This document shows, in pieces, positions 1 to 10,471 of a DNA stretch of 64,000 nt. Numbering within the stretch: position 1 is the first letter of the stretch; each line of letters starts with the position of its first letter. The DNA is taken from contig OX638135.1 of the NCBI GenBank assembly GCA_951804985.1, positions 9,253,058-9,317,057 of the forward strand, in the 5' to 3' direction. Position numbers and translations under genes: made by a program. This stretch comes from Dryomyza anilis. Taxonomy: Eukaryota; Arthropoda; Insecta; Diptera; Dryomyzidae. Under the pieces are notes generated by a model, which worked only from the letters and a program-made list of their open reading frames with translations, did not search any database and was not told where the DNA came from.

Positions 1-148
1 GAAACTTGCTGATTAGGAGGTTGTACCAACCTCCTAGTCAGCAAGAATGAGGTTGTGCTCACCTTCTAATCAGCAAGCATGCGGTTGTGCCAACCTCCTA
101 TTCAGCAAGCATGAGATTGTTTACACCTCCAAGTCAGCAAGCATGCCA
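1..148. repeat. Subterminal repeat array of FB-1, left arm
   Basis: About four imperfect ~43-bp units built on 'cagcaagcatgaggttgt', each with a small internal palindrome (aggttg..caacct). The array matches the reverse complement of 5446-5592 almost base for base, closer than it matches its own partner arm at 1126-1267. Such arrays are where transposases bind in Foldback elements; that role here is inferred. Confidence 0.75.
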
Positions 149-1125
149 AAAACTTCCAATTAAAATTGTATTTTAAAAATATTTTTTATATATAAAACTT
201 ATTTATCTAAAGTTTTCTATATGTATTTTTGATGCGTAAATATGTCACGCACACAATTTCAAAAAATATATATCTGTTAATTCCTGTTCCCTGAAAAATA
301 AAACCAGTATGAAGAAACATTTAATATTTTATTTCATCATAATTAAGCAAAATAAGAAACTATTTATGATGCCACATATGGTCACATATTTTTATTATAT
401 TTCACTAGCTAAACAGCAATTTGTATTGAATTCATTATTTTATTCATATTCATGTATTTATTTCGCATTTTTAATTAATTAATGAATTTCCTATTGTTCG
501 CCACTTGTGAAAATATTTGACGTTTATTTATTTCTGCATGTATCCATAATTGTTTGCAAAAAAACTGGCAACAGAACTGCTGATAAGCATGAGGATGTCC
601 GTAACCTCATGATTGCATTTTTCATTCTGCCAAAATTTGACGTTTGTGCATTTGTTACACCAACTGAGTACGTTATTGTATCAACAAAATAAATGACAAA
701 CGGCAACCTCATGTCTATCAGCAGTTCGTTTGCTAGTTTCTTGCCAAAAAATATGGATACATGCAGAAATAAATAATCAAAAATTTTCACAAGTGGCAAA
801 CAATAGGAAATTCATTAATTAGGTAAAAATGGGAAAAAAATAAATATATGAATATTAATAAAATAATGAATTCAATACAAATTGCTGTTTAGCTAGTGAA
901 ATACAATACAAATATGTGACCATATGTGTCATTATAAATAGTTTTTTATTTTGTTTAATTATGATGAAATAAAATATTAAATGTGTCTTCATACTGTTTT
1001 TATTTTTAGGGAATAGAAATTAATAGATATATATATACATCAAAAATGCATATAGAAAACTTTACATAAATAAGTTTTCTATATAATAAAAATTCTCAAA
1101 ATAAAATTTCAATTGGAGATTTCGG

Positions 1126-1267
1126 CATGCTTGCTGACTTGGAGGTTTAAACAACCTCATGCTTGCTGAATAGGATGTTGGCACAACCTCATGCTTGCTG
1201 ACTAGGAGTTTAGCACAATCTCATGCTTGCTAACTAGGAGGTTGGTACAACCTCTTAATTAGCAAGT
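1126..1267. repeat. Subterminal repeat array of FB-1, right arm
   Basis: The inverse of the array at 1-148, with several substitutions. About four units contain 'catgcttgctgaataggatg'-like cores. It is followed by the terminal part (gtttccgcaaccgaataattcgg...) that ends at 1333. Confidence 0.7.
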
Positions 1268-1451
1268 TTCCGCAACCGAATAATTCGGTAGGGCAATTTA
1301 GTTGGTTGCCGCAACAAATCAATTTTCTGTGTGCAGGCTCTTCACGATTGCCGTGAGATACAGGTTATCATGGAATATTGTTAGTAATTTCTAACTAATA
1401 TTGCTACACACAGAAAAATCCTCTTTTGGCATGAGGTTAATTGAACCAACG

Positions 1452-2029
1452 CACGTTGCGAAAAAATGAGGCAAAAACAAAAACTTACGGGAATGTTCCA
1501 TTTGAATTATTTATTATATAACAGATGAATGCAAATAAAAATGTCCGTTTTTTTTATGTAAATATCTCTTACCACTTCGGAGTTATGGCTATCTGTATTG
1601 AGGCTTATTCTTCAAAAAATGAAAGAAATGGTACAACGATATAATGTGTGTACTCAAATACGTGTATAATTATCATTTATAAGTGAAAGACAACCAAATT
1701 TTTATCACATAACAAGGACATAGGTCTCTTATCTAACGTATAAATCATTTTAATATCGTATTCTGTTCAAATGATATTTGAATGTAAATATACGTATTTT
1801 TTCAGTATTATTCAAAAAAAAATATAAAATTTAGCGGTCTATAACTTTTTTGGATCACCATGGATCACGATTGTACTACATTAATAGTGGTTTTACGATT
1901 TATGATGGTTACATCCATATGAATTTTATCTGCGCTTTCATGCGCCTAAAGGTCATTTTTATACCGTATACCTAACCCTTAAATGCTCATGGAAATCGAT
2001 TTGAACCAAATTAATAATTATATCACCGT
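1452..2029. other. Non-coding interior of the 2.67-kb element
   Basis: AT-rich with no frame of interest. I see nothing recognisable beyond the TIR at its left edge. Confidence 0.5.
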
Positions 2030-2046
2030 GCTTTTTCAGGTATTGG

Positions 2047-2320
2047 GTGGTATATAAAAGTATATATATTCTTGATCAGCATCACTCAACTAGTTCGTTT
2101 AGCCATGCCCGTCTGTTCATATGTCTGTATCTATGTCTGTATATATGTCTGTCTGTGTTGCTGCCTGCCAGAAATCACGGTAACTTGAATAATACTGTTC
2201 AGAATGCAATGAAATTTTGTTTCAATATGTTTTAGCCAAAAAATGGTTTTGACTTCAGAAATGAGCCAAATCGGTGAACGGACACGCCCACCTCCCATAC
2301 AAGTCACTAATTTATAACTC
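2047..2320 (+). repeat. Fragment related to dispersed repeat family P
   Basis: Contains agtatatatattcttgatca followed by a run of 'gtctgt' words, the same block found inverted in P1 and P2 and direct in P3 (46960-47050). The downstream part (cggacacgcccacctcccat) is not shared with the other P copies. This block recurs widely in higher-fly genomes. It is non-coding despite a short open frame. Confidence 0.6.
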
Positions 2321-2741
2321 TTCAGGAAACAGTAATTCGTAAATAACTTGAGATATTATTATAAAATTTAAAATGCAATGTTAGTCTATATATGTTTTGC
2401 AAAAATGGAAGAAATGAATAAATTTTACAATTTCCTCGATTTATCACTTTGTAGTCAAATGATGTCATTTCCTGCTGGGCATTATAATAATGCACGATTC
2501 TAACTAGGTGCAATTAATCGTTTTACCGGAATGTCTGATTAATCGTTAATACGATATATCAAATTTTCGATGTGTCATATTTTATTAGAATTTTGATCAA
2601 TTAAAAAACGATTACTCGATGAATCAGAAATATGATTAATTGAAGTACGATTATTTGTTTTGTTATTGGCGTGATTATAAATTACTTATTATACTTCTTA
2701 CGCATCTTTTTCGGCATTTGTAATTTTATTATTTTGTTTTT

Positions 2742-3097
2742 TTTTTCAAACAAAACTTTGTTTTGTATATCTTTTTAAACAGCAATTTCTATGTTCTCAA
2801 ACATAAAGTATTTTGATTAATTGAATTGTTTTAATTAACCGATTAATCTTATTTTCGGTTAATTAAACAATACGATTAATCGATTAATTTATTAATCATG
2901 ATTGTGGCAAGATGTTATAATGATGTTTTTCAAACAAAACTTTGTATCTTTTTAAACAGCAATTTCTATGTTCTCAAATATAAAGTATTTTGATTAATTG
3001 AATTTTTTTTAATTAACCGATTAATCTTATTTTCGGTTAATTAAACAATACGATTAATCGATTAATTTATTAATCATGATTGTGGCAAGATGTTATA
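2742..3097. repeat. Two direct AT-rich units, period 184 bp
   Basis: Unit 1 (2742-2925) and unit 2 (2926-3097) both run from 'tttttcaaacaaaactttg' to 'tgtggcaagatgttata'; unit 2 lacks a few bases near its start. Each contains palindromic words (cgattaatcgattaattt). The end of each unit carries the terminal word of the element at 3081-3691. Confidence 0.7.
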
Positions 3098-3691
3098 ACT
3101 TCACATATTTCGAAGTTCGACGATTTGTCGAAAGTCAGTATGTTTTAACACTTTCGCCAGGCGATATTTTTAATAAAATATCACTTCAAATTGAGGTTGT
3201 GATGGAGAAGCGAAAATATCTAATATTTAAATTTTAAAGAATGAAAAACTATTTATATAAAATTTCATGCATATTGTATAGACTGCAATTGTTTCTATTA
3301 ACAAATTTTACAGATTTGCATGTCAATTCTCTAATATTAATAATATTCCTAACCTCAATTTTAGGACTTATTGAAAAAAATATTTATAAAAACAAATCAA
3401 ATTGACAGATTGATTGATGATAAAAAAATAGAAAATTAATAAATTAAACAATTAATCGTCCTACCGCATTTCATTAATCAAGTAATTAATTTTTGAACAT
3501 TTCTTGTATTTGTAACATGAAAAAATAACGCAGATTTTAATAAAAATGTCAAAATAAATGTATCAACTAACTTCAAAACATGTTCGAAATAACTAAATCG
3601 TCTGTCGAACGAAAAAGTTATAACATACTGCCAGTTCGATATTTTCGCTTTGACAATCGCTTCGACAGTGATAGTATAACATCTTGCCACA
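3081..3691. mobile_element. Possible MITE, TIR tgtggcaagatgttat, 611 bp
   Basis: Starts tgtggcaagatgttataac at 3081 and ends with the inverse (ataacatcttgccaca) at 3691. Further in, the arms remain partly complementary: gaagttcgacgatttgtcg near 3111 against aaatcgtctgtcgaac near 3594. It has no coding capacity. No clear target duplication is seen, and the same terminal word also occurs at 2903, so an older tandem event is tangled in. It lies inside the 2.67-kb element. Confidence 0.5.
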
Positions 3692-4549
3692 GAATTTCCT
3701 GTTAAACGATTCAAGGCACAGCCCTAATTATAACGGTACTTACTTGTTTACTTTATTACGTTACTTTAAAAAAATGAGGATTTTTTAATACATAGTAGAG
3801 TGTTGAGTTCCTTGATGGTTTAACAGTCTTGAATCATGGATAATGGTCGGAATATGTATACACAAATTAACCATGGTTATATCGATCAAAAATATATACA
3901 TTATCTTTAATTACTACGCATCAGAAATATAATACAAAATATTCAACAAAGTTACATTTTAAATGTAGGGTATCGGTGTAGGGTACCACAAGTATGCCAA
4001 TCGATTCCCCAAAGAATTATCTTTAAGAATAACTAAATATACAAATACCTATCATTATTAGTATAGACGTGAAATTAAAAAAACAGCAATGCGCTCGTAT
4101 TTCATCATTTTTTCCCAACGTGCAACGTTTCAGTGTTGCAACCGAAATACATTTGTTGTAACCTCATGTCATTAAAATGAACATACCATTTCTTACTCTA
4201 ACCGAAATGTTAGTCCGCGCAACTGCACGTTCGGTTGTCGTAACCTCATGATTGCAATTTTCATTCTTCCAAAATTTGACGTTTGTGCATTTGTTACGGC
4301 AAATGAGTACGTTATTGTATCAACAAAATAAATGACAAACGGAAACCTCATGTCTATCAGCAGTTCGGTTGCCAATTTCTTGCCAAAAATTATGGATACA
4401 TGAAAAAATAAATAAACGTCAAAAATTTTCACAAGTGGCAAACAATAGGAAATTCATTAATCAAGTAAAAATGCGAAATAAATATATCATTATTAACAAA
4501 ATAATGAATACAAATTGCTGTTTAGCTAGTGAAATATAATAAAAATATG

Positions 4550-5202
4550 AAACCAGTTTGGAAGGTTAGATCACATGGGAAAATTTAAATTTGGTGTTAT
4601 TATGATAGTTAGGATTATCAAAAGTATAATCGATCTAAGCCGGCTATAAATACCCTACACATATGTGTGGTTACCATTCAAAGTGGTATATAGGTCACCC
4701 GGGGTTTACGAATCCTGAAAATAACTACAAACTTTCCATCCCTGAAGAATTTTCTTTCATTTGATACCCATATTTACAAATGGGTAAGTGTACCGAATTT
4801 CGATTTTTTTTTTGGGAACCACAAGTCGTTTCGTTGGAAAACATTATTTTCATGTATTTGAGCAAAAGTCAATATATATTTGACCAACAAAGTTTACCTA
4901 AGAACGTATACAGTAAAATTGATTTGTAGATGTCAATTTTATATGAGGTATCTGAGCATAAGTAATCGGTTCTCACAATAGACCGATCATGTAATCTAAA
5001 TCTAAACTTTCATTGTTCTAGCTCTTTAACTTTTTCTGTAATCGTGATTTCAACAGACAGACGGACAGACGGATATCGCTAAATCGACTCAGGAGGTCTG
5101 ATCAAGAATATATATACTTTTCCATACCGGAGATGCTTTTTTCAGGGTGTTACAAACGGCGTACCAAACTGAATATACCCTTTCATACTTAGTGTAGGGT
5201 AT
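4550..5202 (+). mobile_element. Dispersed repeat P, copy 1
   Basis: Starts aaaccagtttggaaggttag and ends agtgtagggtat. It is flanked by aaatatg at 4543-4549 and 5203-5209, and FB-1 shows the empty site (acaaatatgtgacc near 910). The same repeat lies at 30201-30886 (+) and 46877-47600 (-). Non-coding. The sequence near the right end (gacagacggacagacgg...tatatatactttt) is the fly-typical block. The class is unknown. Confidence 0.7.
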
Positions 5203-5445
5203 AAATATGTGACCATATGTGGCATTATAAATAATTTCATATTTTGTTTAATTATGATGAAATAAAATATTAAATGTGTGTTCATATTGTTTTTATTTTT
5301 CAGGGAACATGAATTAATAGATATATTTTTTGAAATTGTGTGCGTGACATATTTACGCATCAAAAATACATATAGAAAACTTTAGATAAATAAGTTTTAT
5401 ATATAAAAATTTCTTTAAAATACAATTTTAATTGGAAGTTTTTGG

Positions 5446-5592
5446 CATGCTTGCTGACTTGGAGGTGTAAACAATCTCATGCTTGCTGAATAGGAGGTTG
5501 GCACAACCGCATGCTTGCTGATTAGAAGTTGAGCACAACCTCATTCTTGCTGACTAGGAGGTTGGTACAACCTCCTAATCAGCAAGTTTCCG
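5446..5592. repeat. Subterminal repeat array of FB-2
   Basis: About four ~43-bp units (cttgctgactaggaggttgg and variants). The array is the near-perfect inverse of 1-148, and is followed by the same unique tail as FB-1 (cgcaaccgaataattcgg). Confidence 0.75.
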
Positions 5593-5646
5593 CAACCGAA
5601 TAATTCGGTAGGGCAATTTAGTTGGTTGCCGCAACAAATTAGTTTT

Positions 5647-5712
5647 CTCATAATTCTTGATCCTTGAAAATTATGAAGACACATTTAATATTTTATTTCA
5701 TAATAATTAAGC
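5647..5712. repeat. FB-derived remnant left of the Bel element
   Basis: Resembles FB-1 at about 285-350 (tttaatattttatttcat). It was probably part of another rearranged FB copy at the Bel insertion point. Confidence 0.4.
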
Positions 5713-6025
5713 TGTTACAATCTCCACCACTCAAAAATGTATCATTTTAGCAAACTACTTCTTTATATACTTATTTTAAATTAACTACTTTGTAATTTTG
5801 CATTTGGTTTCTGCAACACTAAACAAAATATACAGCAACACTTGTTGTCATTTTTTCATTCGAACATTGCGATTGAAGCAGACGTCTAGAAAGAAACCAA
5901 AAGTAAGTTTAAAAATTGAAATGAAATGTCATTTGAGTTATTTATTTATTGAATAAACTGTTTAGTTTTTGAAGCAACGCCAACTTCAAATGACTTTTTA
6001 TTGTCTGGAATTTTACGAAGATTTG
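5713..6025 (+). repeat. Bel 5' LTR (3' border approximate)
   Basis: Begins tgttacaatctccaccactc. The first ~187 bp match 24869-25055. The true end is uncertain because the 3' copy is cut; an aataaa at about 5952 and 'ttggtagctag' near 6025 suggest the LTR ends around 6020 and a primer site follows. Confidence 0.55.
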
Positions 6026-6163
6026 GTAGCTAGAAAAATTGGAATCTTTAGCCAACATTCATAAAAATTTTGAAGCAAACTTAGCAATTGCTGAACGTTT
6101 CTAGAACGAATCGTAGCCGATTTTTATTTTTCTTCGCTCTTAACGCGTACACAAAGAGAAAGA

Positions 6164-6304
6164 ATGGTGCGGACAAGAAGTGGAGCCAAAACTGGAGAAA
6201 GAAAAGAGGATTCTTGTCCGATATGTATTCAACAGGACAGTGAGCAAATGGTCCAATGCGACGTGTGTGATGTTTGGTTCCATTATGAGTTCGTTGATGA
6301 ATGA
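6164..6304 (+). pseudogene. Bel gag N-terminus with PHD/zinc-finger-like motif
   Basis: A 46-residue frame beginning MVRTRSGAK and containing CPICIQQDSEQMVQCDVCD followed by WFHYEF: the C-x2-C...C-x2-C...W-F-H spacing of the PHD-type finger that starts Gag in several Bel/Pao elements. It ends at a stop where the first of three repeated blocks begins. The finger appears again, partly, in the later repeats. The continuation of Gag is shifted and broken. Confidence 0.6.
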
Positions 6305-6880
6305 CGTCGCCAACACACCATGAACATGCAAAAACTGTTCCGGTGCTTCATCATCAATCACAATGGCACAGCCATGACGGCGGGTGAGCAATTTCAGTCA
6401 CCAACAGGATCAAACATGCCAAATAGTTTTCAAACACAAACAAATACTGTAAACAAGGTAGGCAATGAAATGAAATGGTCCAATGCGACGTGTGTGATGT
6501 TTGGTTCCATTATGAGTTCGTTGATGAATGACGTCGCCAACAAACCATGAACATGCAAAATCTGTTCCGGTGCTTCATCATCAATCACAATGGCACAGCC
6601 ATGACGGAGAGAAAGAAAAAAGGATTCTTGTCTGATATGTATTCAACAGGACAGTGAGCAAATGGTCCAATGCGACGTGTGTGATGTTTGGTTCCATTAT
6701 GAGATCGTTGATGAATGACGTCGCCAACAAACCATGAACATGCAAAAACTGTTCCGGTGCTTCATCATCAATCACAATGGCACAGCCATGACGGCGGGTG
6801 AGCAATTTCAGTCACCAACAGGATCAAACATGCCAAATAGTTTTCAAACACAAACAAATACTGTAAACAAGGTAGGCAAT
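6248..6880 (+). repeat. Tandemly repeated gag segment, three copies
   Basis: The block starting tggtccaatgcgacgtgtgt occurs at about 6248, 6476 and 6661, running through gacgtcgccaac, atcaatcacaatggcacagc and, in copies 1 and 3, a segment ending gtaaacaaggtaggcaatga. Copy 2 is shorter. The duplications disrupt the Gag frame. They are nearly identical, so recent or homogenised. Confidence 0.8.
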
Positions 6881-7014
6881 GAACTTTGTTTAAATAAAAG
6901 CAAGTCAAATAAAAGCAAGTCACATAAATCGCGTCGCGACATGAATTTAGAATTAATGCGATCAGAGGAAGAACAAAAGGCACAAAGTTATATTTAAATC
7001 AAAAATATAAAATT

Positions 7015-8472
7015 ATGCGCAGGTACGAAAGTTCAGATGGGTCTGATCTTGAAGAAAATATCGATTTATGTGAACATCCAAAACAACGTAAAATTCAGTG
7101 GGCAAGTGGTAAGGGCAATGGTGGTGTTGAAATGACACATGCGAAAAAGGCAATGGTTTGGGGCAAGGTAATTGTAGCGAAGACTGCGCCAGTAGCGTGG
7201 AGAGTATTCGGTGCCATTTCAATAGGCAAATGCAGACAAATGTGTCACGATTGCCAGCAGACGCGGTGCCACCAGTAACTAAGTTGGACTCTTTAAATTC
7301 AGATCAAATGTGTGCTCGGCAAGTCGCGCCAAAGAATCTTCATTTTTTTAGTGGCAAACCGGAGGAATGGCTACTCCTTGCAAGTAGTTTCCAAACAATT
7401 CAACGCTATGTGTGTTCAGCAACGATGAGAATTTACTTCGGTTGCAACGCGCGCTTAAGGGAAGGACCTCGAATTTGTCAGCAGCAAACTTATGATTCTA
7501 GCATTAGTCCCAGAGATAATTTCTACACTACGTATGTTGTTTGGGAGGCCCGAACATATAATTAACAGCTTGTTGTCAAAACTTCGTTCAAATCAGATGG
7601 TGAACGCAAACAAGTTAGATACGCTGGTTCATTTTGCGCTGGAAGTTAAAAATTTGACAGCGACAATGGATGCAGCTAGTCTTCATTCACATTTGAATAA
7701 TCCCATGCTCATTCAGGAGTTAATGGAAAAGTTTCCAGCACAAATGCCAGATTTTTCCAACTGGCTTTTCGATTTAGCAGAAGCAGCAAGAAGCGTCACA
7801 CCACTTCGTATCGCGAATGGAAACCAGGAATATGAAAGACAAAAGGTTCATAGAATGAACTTTCACGAGGAAGACGTAAAAGTAACAAAATGTGCAAATC
7901 ATAACTATAAATCAAGAGCTTTATCATGTTATTGTTGTAATGAGGCACAAATCATAATGAAGTGCGAAAAATTCAAAAAGTTAAGTTATAATGACAAATG
8001 GGAAGTAGTGCATAAAATGAAACTCTGTCGATCATGTCTTAAAATACATGATAGCAAAATTTGCCGCGAGCGCAAAGATTGTGGTATAAACAATTGCGTT
8101 GCTAAGCATCACCCACTGCTTCACAAACTTTTCACTGAAAATGCTAATAATCGTACTGCAGATGTTGTCGCTGTGCAGCAACAAGGTACAAGGAACGTCT
8201 TATACCGTATTATTCCCGTCACCGTACATGGAAATGGGACCTCAATGGGTCTTTACGCGTTTCTAGGTCCAACATTAATTGAAAAGAGTGTTCTTGAACA
8301 GTTCCAAGTACAAGGTGTAAAGACGGAACTATGTCTCAGATGGACAGACAGGACCAGAAAGGTTTATATGAACATAACATGTTGCAAGAAGATGTCACTC
8401 ATGTCGAAGACCATTTTGTCGCGAAATTACTTTAGAAATCAAGCATGGTTATTATGCCTGATAATTATTTAA
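7015..8472 (+). pseudogene. Bel gag and start of protease, frameshifted
   Basis: Frames at 7015-7278, 7158-7565 and 7492-8472 overlap in different phases. Visible parts are a DUF1759-like stretch (FFSGKPEEW near 7345), a helical gag segment (7580-7830), and a Cys/His-rich region at about 7925-8130 (CYCCNEAQ, CRSCLKIHDSKIC, C..HHPLLHK) as in Bel/Pao Gag-Pol. The following stretch (IIPVTVHGNG...) sits where the aspartic protease should be but lacks a clear D-[ST]-G. At least two frameshifts occur before 7580. Confidence 0.7.
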
Positions 8473-8483
8473 TGATTCTACAA

Positions 8484-8971
8484 AGACTTAAATGCTTGGA
8501 AAGAAAATTAAGCAGAGATCCACATTTGAAAATGAGAGTTAATGATCAAATTTGCGCCATGGAAGATAAGGCGTATATACGCAAGTTGACCGCAAATGAA
8601 GTAACAGCGGAGTATCCTCGAAAGTGATATCTACCGATGTTTGTAGTTAAAAAACCAAATAAACCGCAAAAGATAAGACTTGTATGGGATGCAGCCGCTG
8701 AATATAAAGGAGTTTCGCTAAATGGAAATCTAAATCGAGGTCCAGATTTGTTAACCGCGTTAAATAAAGTCTTATTTAACTTCCGGATTGGAAAAATAGG
8801 AATCAGCGGTGATATATGCGAAATGTTTCAAGGGATATCAGTAAATGAAGAAGACCGCCAATCTCAGCGATTCATGTGGCGGAATTGTGATGTTAATAGA
8901 CCTCCGGATGTGTACATTTTACAAGTCAATTCGTTAAAAATGAGAATGCGATGGATTTTATTAACGAGTAT
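8484..8971 (+). pseudogene. Bel reverse transcriptase, 5' part
   Basis: The frames at 8445-8627 and 8637-9023 read into an RT palm: KIRLVWDAAAEYKGVSLN, GPDLLTALNKVL, then a motif-A region reading GDICEMFQGI where an active enzyme has D-I-x-x-M-F. A stop separates the two frames near 8626. Bel homology ends at 8971, where E1 begins; the last ~50 residues of the second frame come from the E1 LTR. RT resumes at 22106. Confidence 0.75.
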
Positions 8972-9599
8972 TGTTGTGTATCATAATTACAGCTTACATA
9001 TGATCCACTATTGTGTATCATAATTGTAGAGCTTACAGCGTACTTATGATCCACAACATAACATAACCAGTATACTTTTCTTAATGGCATATTTTTAGGG
9101 TTAAGAATTATGCATGTTAAACACAAACAGCATTTAATTGTCTTGGCGCACACTACTTAACATAGCCAGTATGTACGCCCACATTAAATAGGTCACTCTG
9201 ATCATACAAATAAATGCTGACTTAGTTATTTTAGCCTATTAGTCAATTAGTAATGCTGATGAAAGTACTCAATTTATTGTGAAATTATAAGAATACGCTG
9301 ACTAAGTTATTTTAGCATGATGAAAGTACTCAATTTATTGTGAAATTAAAAGAATACGAGGTGTTATGTAGAAGTTAAGTATAGACTAAAAATCAATTGT
9401 TTCCGATAAGCCGAAGTATCCAGTTCTAAAACCTAGTGATAAGTATAAGTGTAAAAAAACCTTTAAAAACGAAATAAAGTGTCTGAAAGTAAAAAGACTA
9501 GGGTTTTATTAAATAATAAACACATAAAAAAGGGACTTAGTAAGTATGAAAAGGATCAAAGAAGTTAAAGTCCTAGTAGAAGGACGTTAACATACAACA
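8972..9599 (+). repeat. E1 5' LTR
   Basis: TGTTGTGTATCATAATT...CATACAACA. It contains an AATAAA at about 9473. Against the 3' LTR it has lost ~20 bp near 9260, in a region of two ~60-bp direct repeats (atgatgaaagtactcaattt). Confidence 0.9.
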
Positions 9600-9602
9600 T
9601 TT

Positions 9603-9620
9603 TGGCGCAGCCGGTTTTCG
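9603..9620 (+). promoter_or_regulatory. E1 primer-binding site, tRNA-Ser type
   Basis: tggcgcagccggttttcg follows the 5' LTR by 3 bp. The 17.6/297/ZAM group of errantiviruses uses a TGGCGCAGTCGGTAGG-like site complementary to serine tRNA. The first 13 bases fit with one mismatch; the rest has diverged. Confidence 0.7.
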
Positions 9621-10471
9621 GACCATACATCAACTCCCAAGGGACGAGAAGGACTGGATGGAGATTAATATTGGTAGAAATAACTATTTTGGATCATGGA
9701 AAATATTTTTTTTTTGTATTTGTGAGTATTGTGAAAAATAGTGGATAAAAAAATATGTGCGGTAAAAAAAAAAATGTGAATTTGTGATATAAAACAAAAG
9801 AAATATTTGAGAATTTTAATAAGCAAAAAATAATGGAATTATGAAAATTGACATTTGAAAAAATTAAATAAAAAACAATTGAACATTTTGAAATAAATTG
9901 TGGAATAAAATAAACTTTTAATAAAACTGTGAAATAAAATTGTTTAATGAATTACATAAATGATAAAATTTGATAAATCAAGAAATTAAATAAGTAAACT
10001 AAATGTTTTATAAAATTGATTAATTGATATATTGAAGAACATTTTTAAAGAAATTGTGAAACATCATAAAATAGTTTGAGACATTTAATGATAATGATTA
10101 ATAAAATTGTAAATTTAAATAAATTGAATAAAATAAGAATTTTGATACAGCAATGTTTTTATAATGTCGTGAAATTAATTAAAGAACAAAACTGGAAAAT
10201 TAAAAAAAAAAAAATTGAACAAATAAGTTAATTTAGGATTCATAAATAATATTTTGGTATGATTTTGAAATATAGATTAAAAAGTTTAAATAATGAAACA
10301 TAGAAATGATAAATATGATAAATAAGGTATTAAAAAATTTAATAGATAAATAAAATAATGGTTAAAAGTTGATTTAACATAAAACTAGTAAAAACAAAAT
10401 AAATAATTTAATTAAGAAAGGTATAGTTAATTATATGATTAAGTAAATGGAAAAATAAGAAACACTAATAA
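9621..10471 (+). other. E1 5' leader, AT-rich
   Basis: Extremely A-rich on this strand with many short aaattg/aaataa words and no open frame. It corresponds to the long untranslated leader of the element. Confidence 0.6.

Larger units (their letters stand above)
1..1333. mobile_element. Foldback-like element copy FB-1 (left end outside window)
   Basis: A long imperfect inverted repeat: about 1-560 is the reverse complement of about 750-1270, around a centre at roughly 560-740 that is shared with 4245-4360. The right end finishes ...ttttctgtgtg at 1333, the inverse of the CACACAGAAAA that starts copy FB-2 at 1407 and ends the fragment at 25473. No transposase is visible, so it is non-autonomous. 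The left tip lies before base 1. Long arms with internal repeat arrays resemble Foldback-type DNA elements; the superfamily is not established. Confidence 0.7.
1452..4122. mobile_element. 2.67-kb TIR element inserted in FB-2, 5-bp target duplication
   Basis: The ends form a TIR: cacgttgcgaaaaaatga on the left, and on the right the inverse of tcattttttcccaacgtg, with one mismatch. It is flanked by direct caacg at 1447-1451 and 4123-4127. The FB fragment at 25441-25473 shows the same locus without the insert (inverse of gaaccaacgtttcag), so the boundaries are well supported. No transposase frame is seen; the interior is AT-rich and holds other repeats. A CAC start with a 5-bp TSD is reminiscent of Transib elements, but the heptamer differs, so the family is left open. 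Confidence 0.75.
1407..5646 (+). mobile_element. Foldback-like element copy FB-2, split by two insertions
   Basis: The left end CACACAGAAAAATCCTC starts at 1407 and the sequence runs to 1451. It resumes at 4123 after a 2.67-kb insert, breaks again at 4549 for repeat P1, and resumes at 5203. It carries the ~43-bp repeat array at 5446-5592 and ends near 5646 at 'gttttct', lacking the last bases of the terminus. The uninterrupted order of the left end is visible in inverse at 25441-25473, which confirms that the pieces belong together. Nothing in it codes. Confidence 0.65.

Noticed and set aside
1..148. Regularly spaced repeats resembling a CRISPR array
   Set aside because: Units are contiguous, imperfect and palindromic, part of a foldback-like element in a eukaryotic genome; no spacers, no cas genes.
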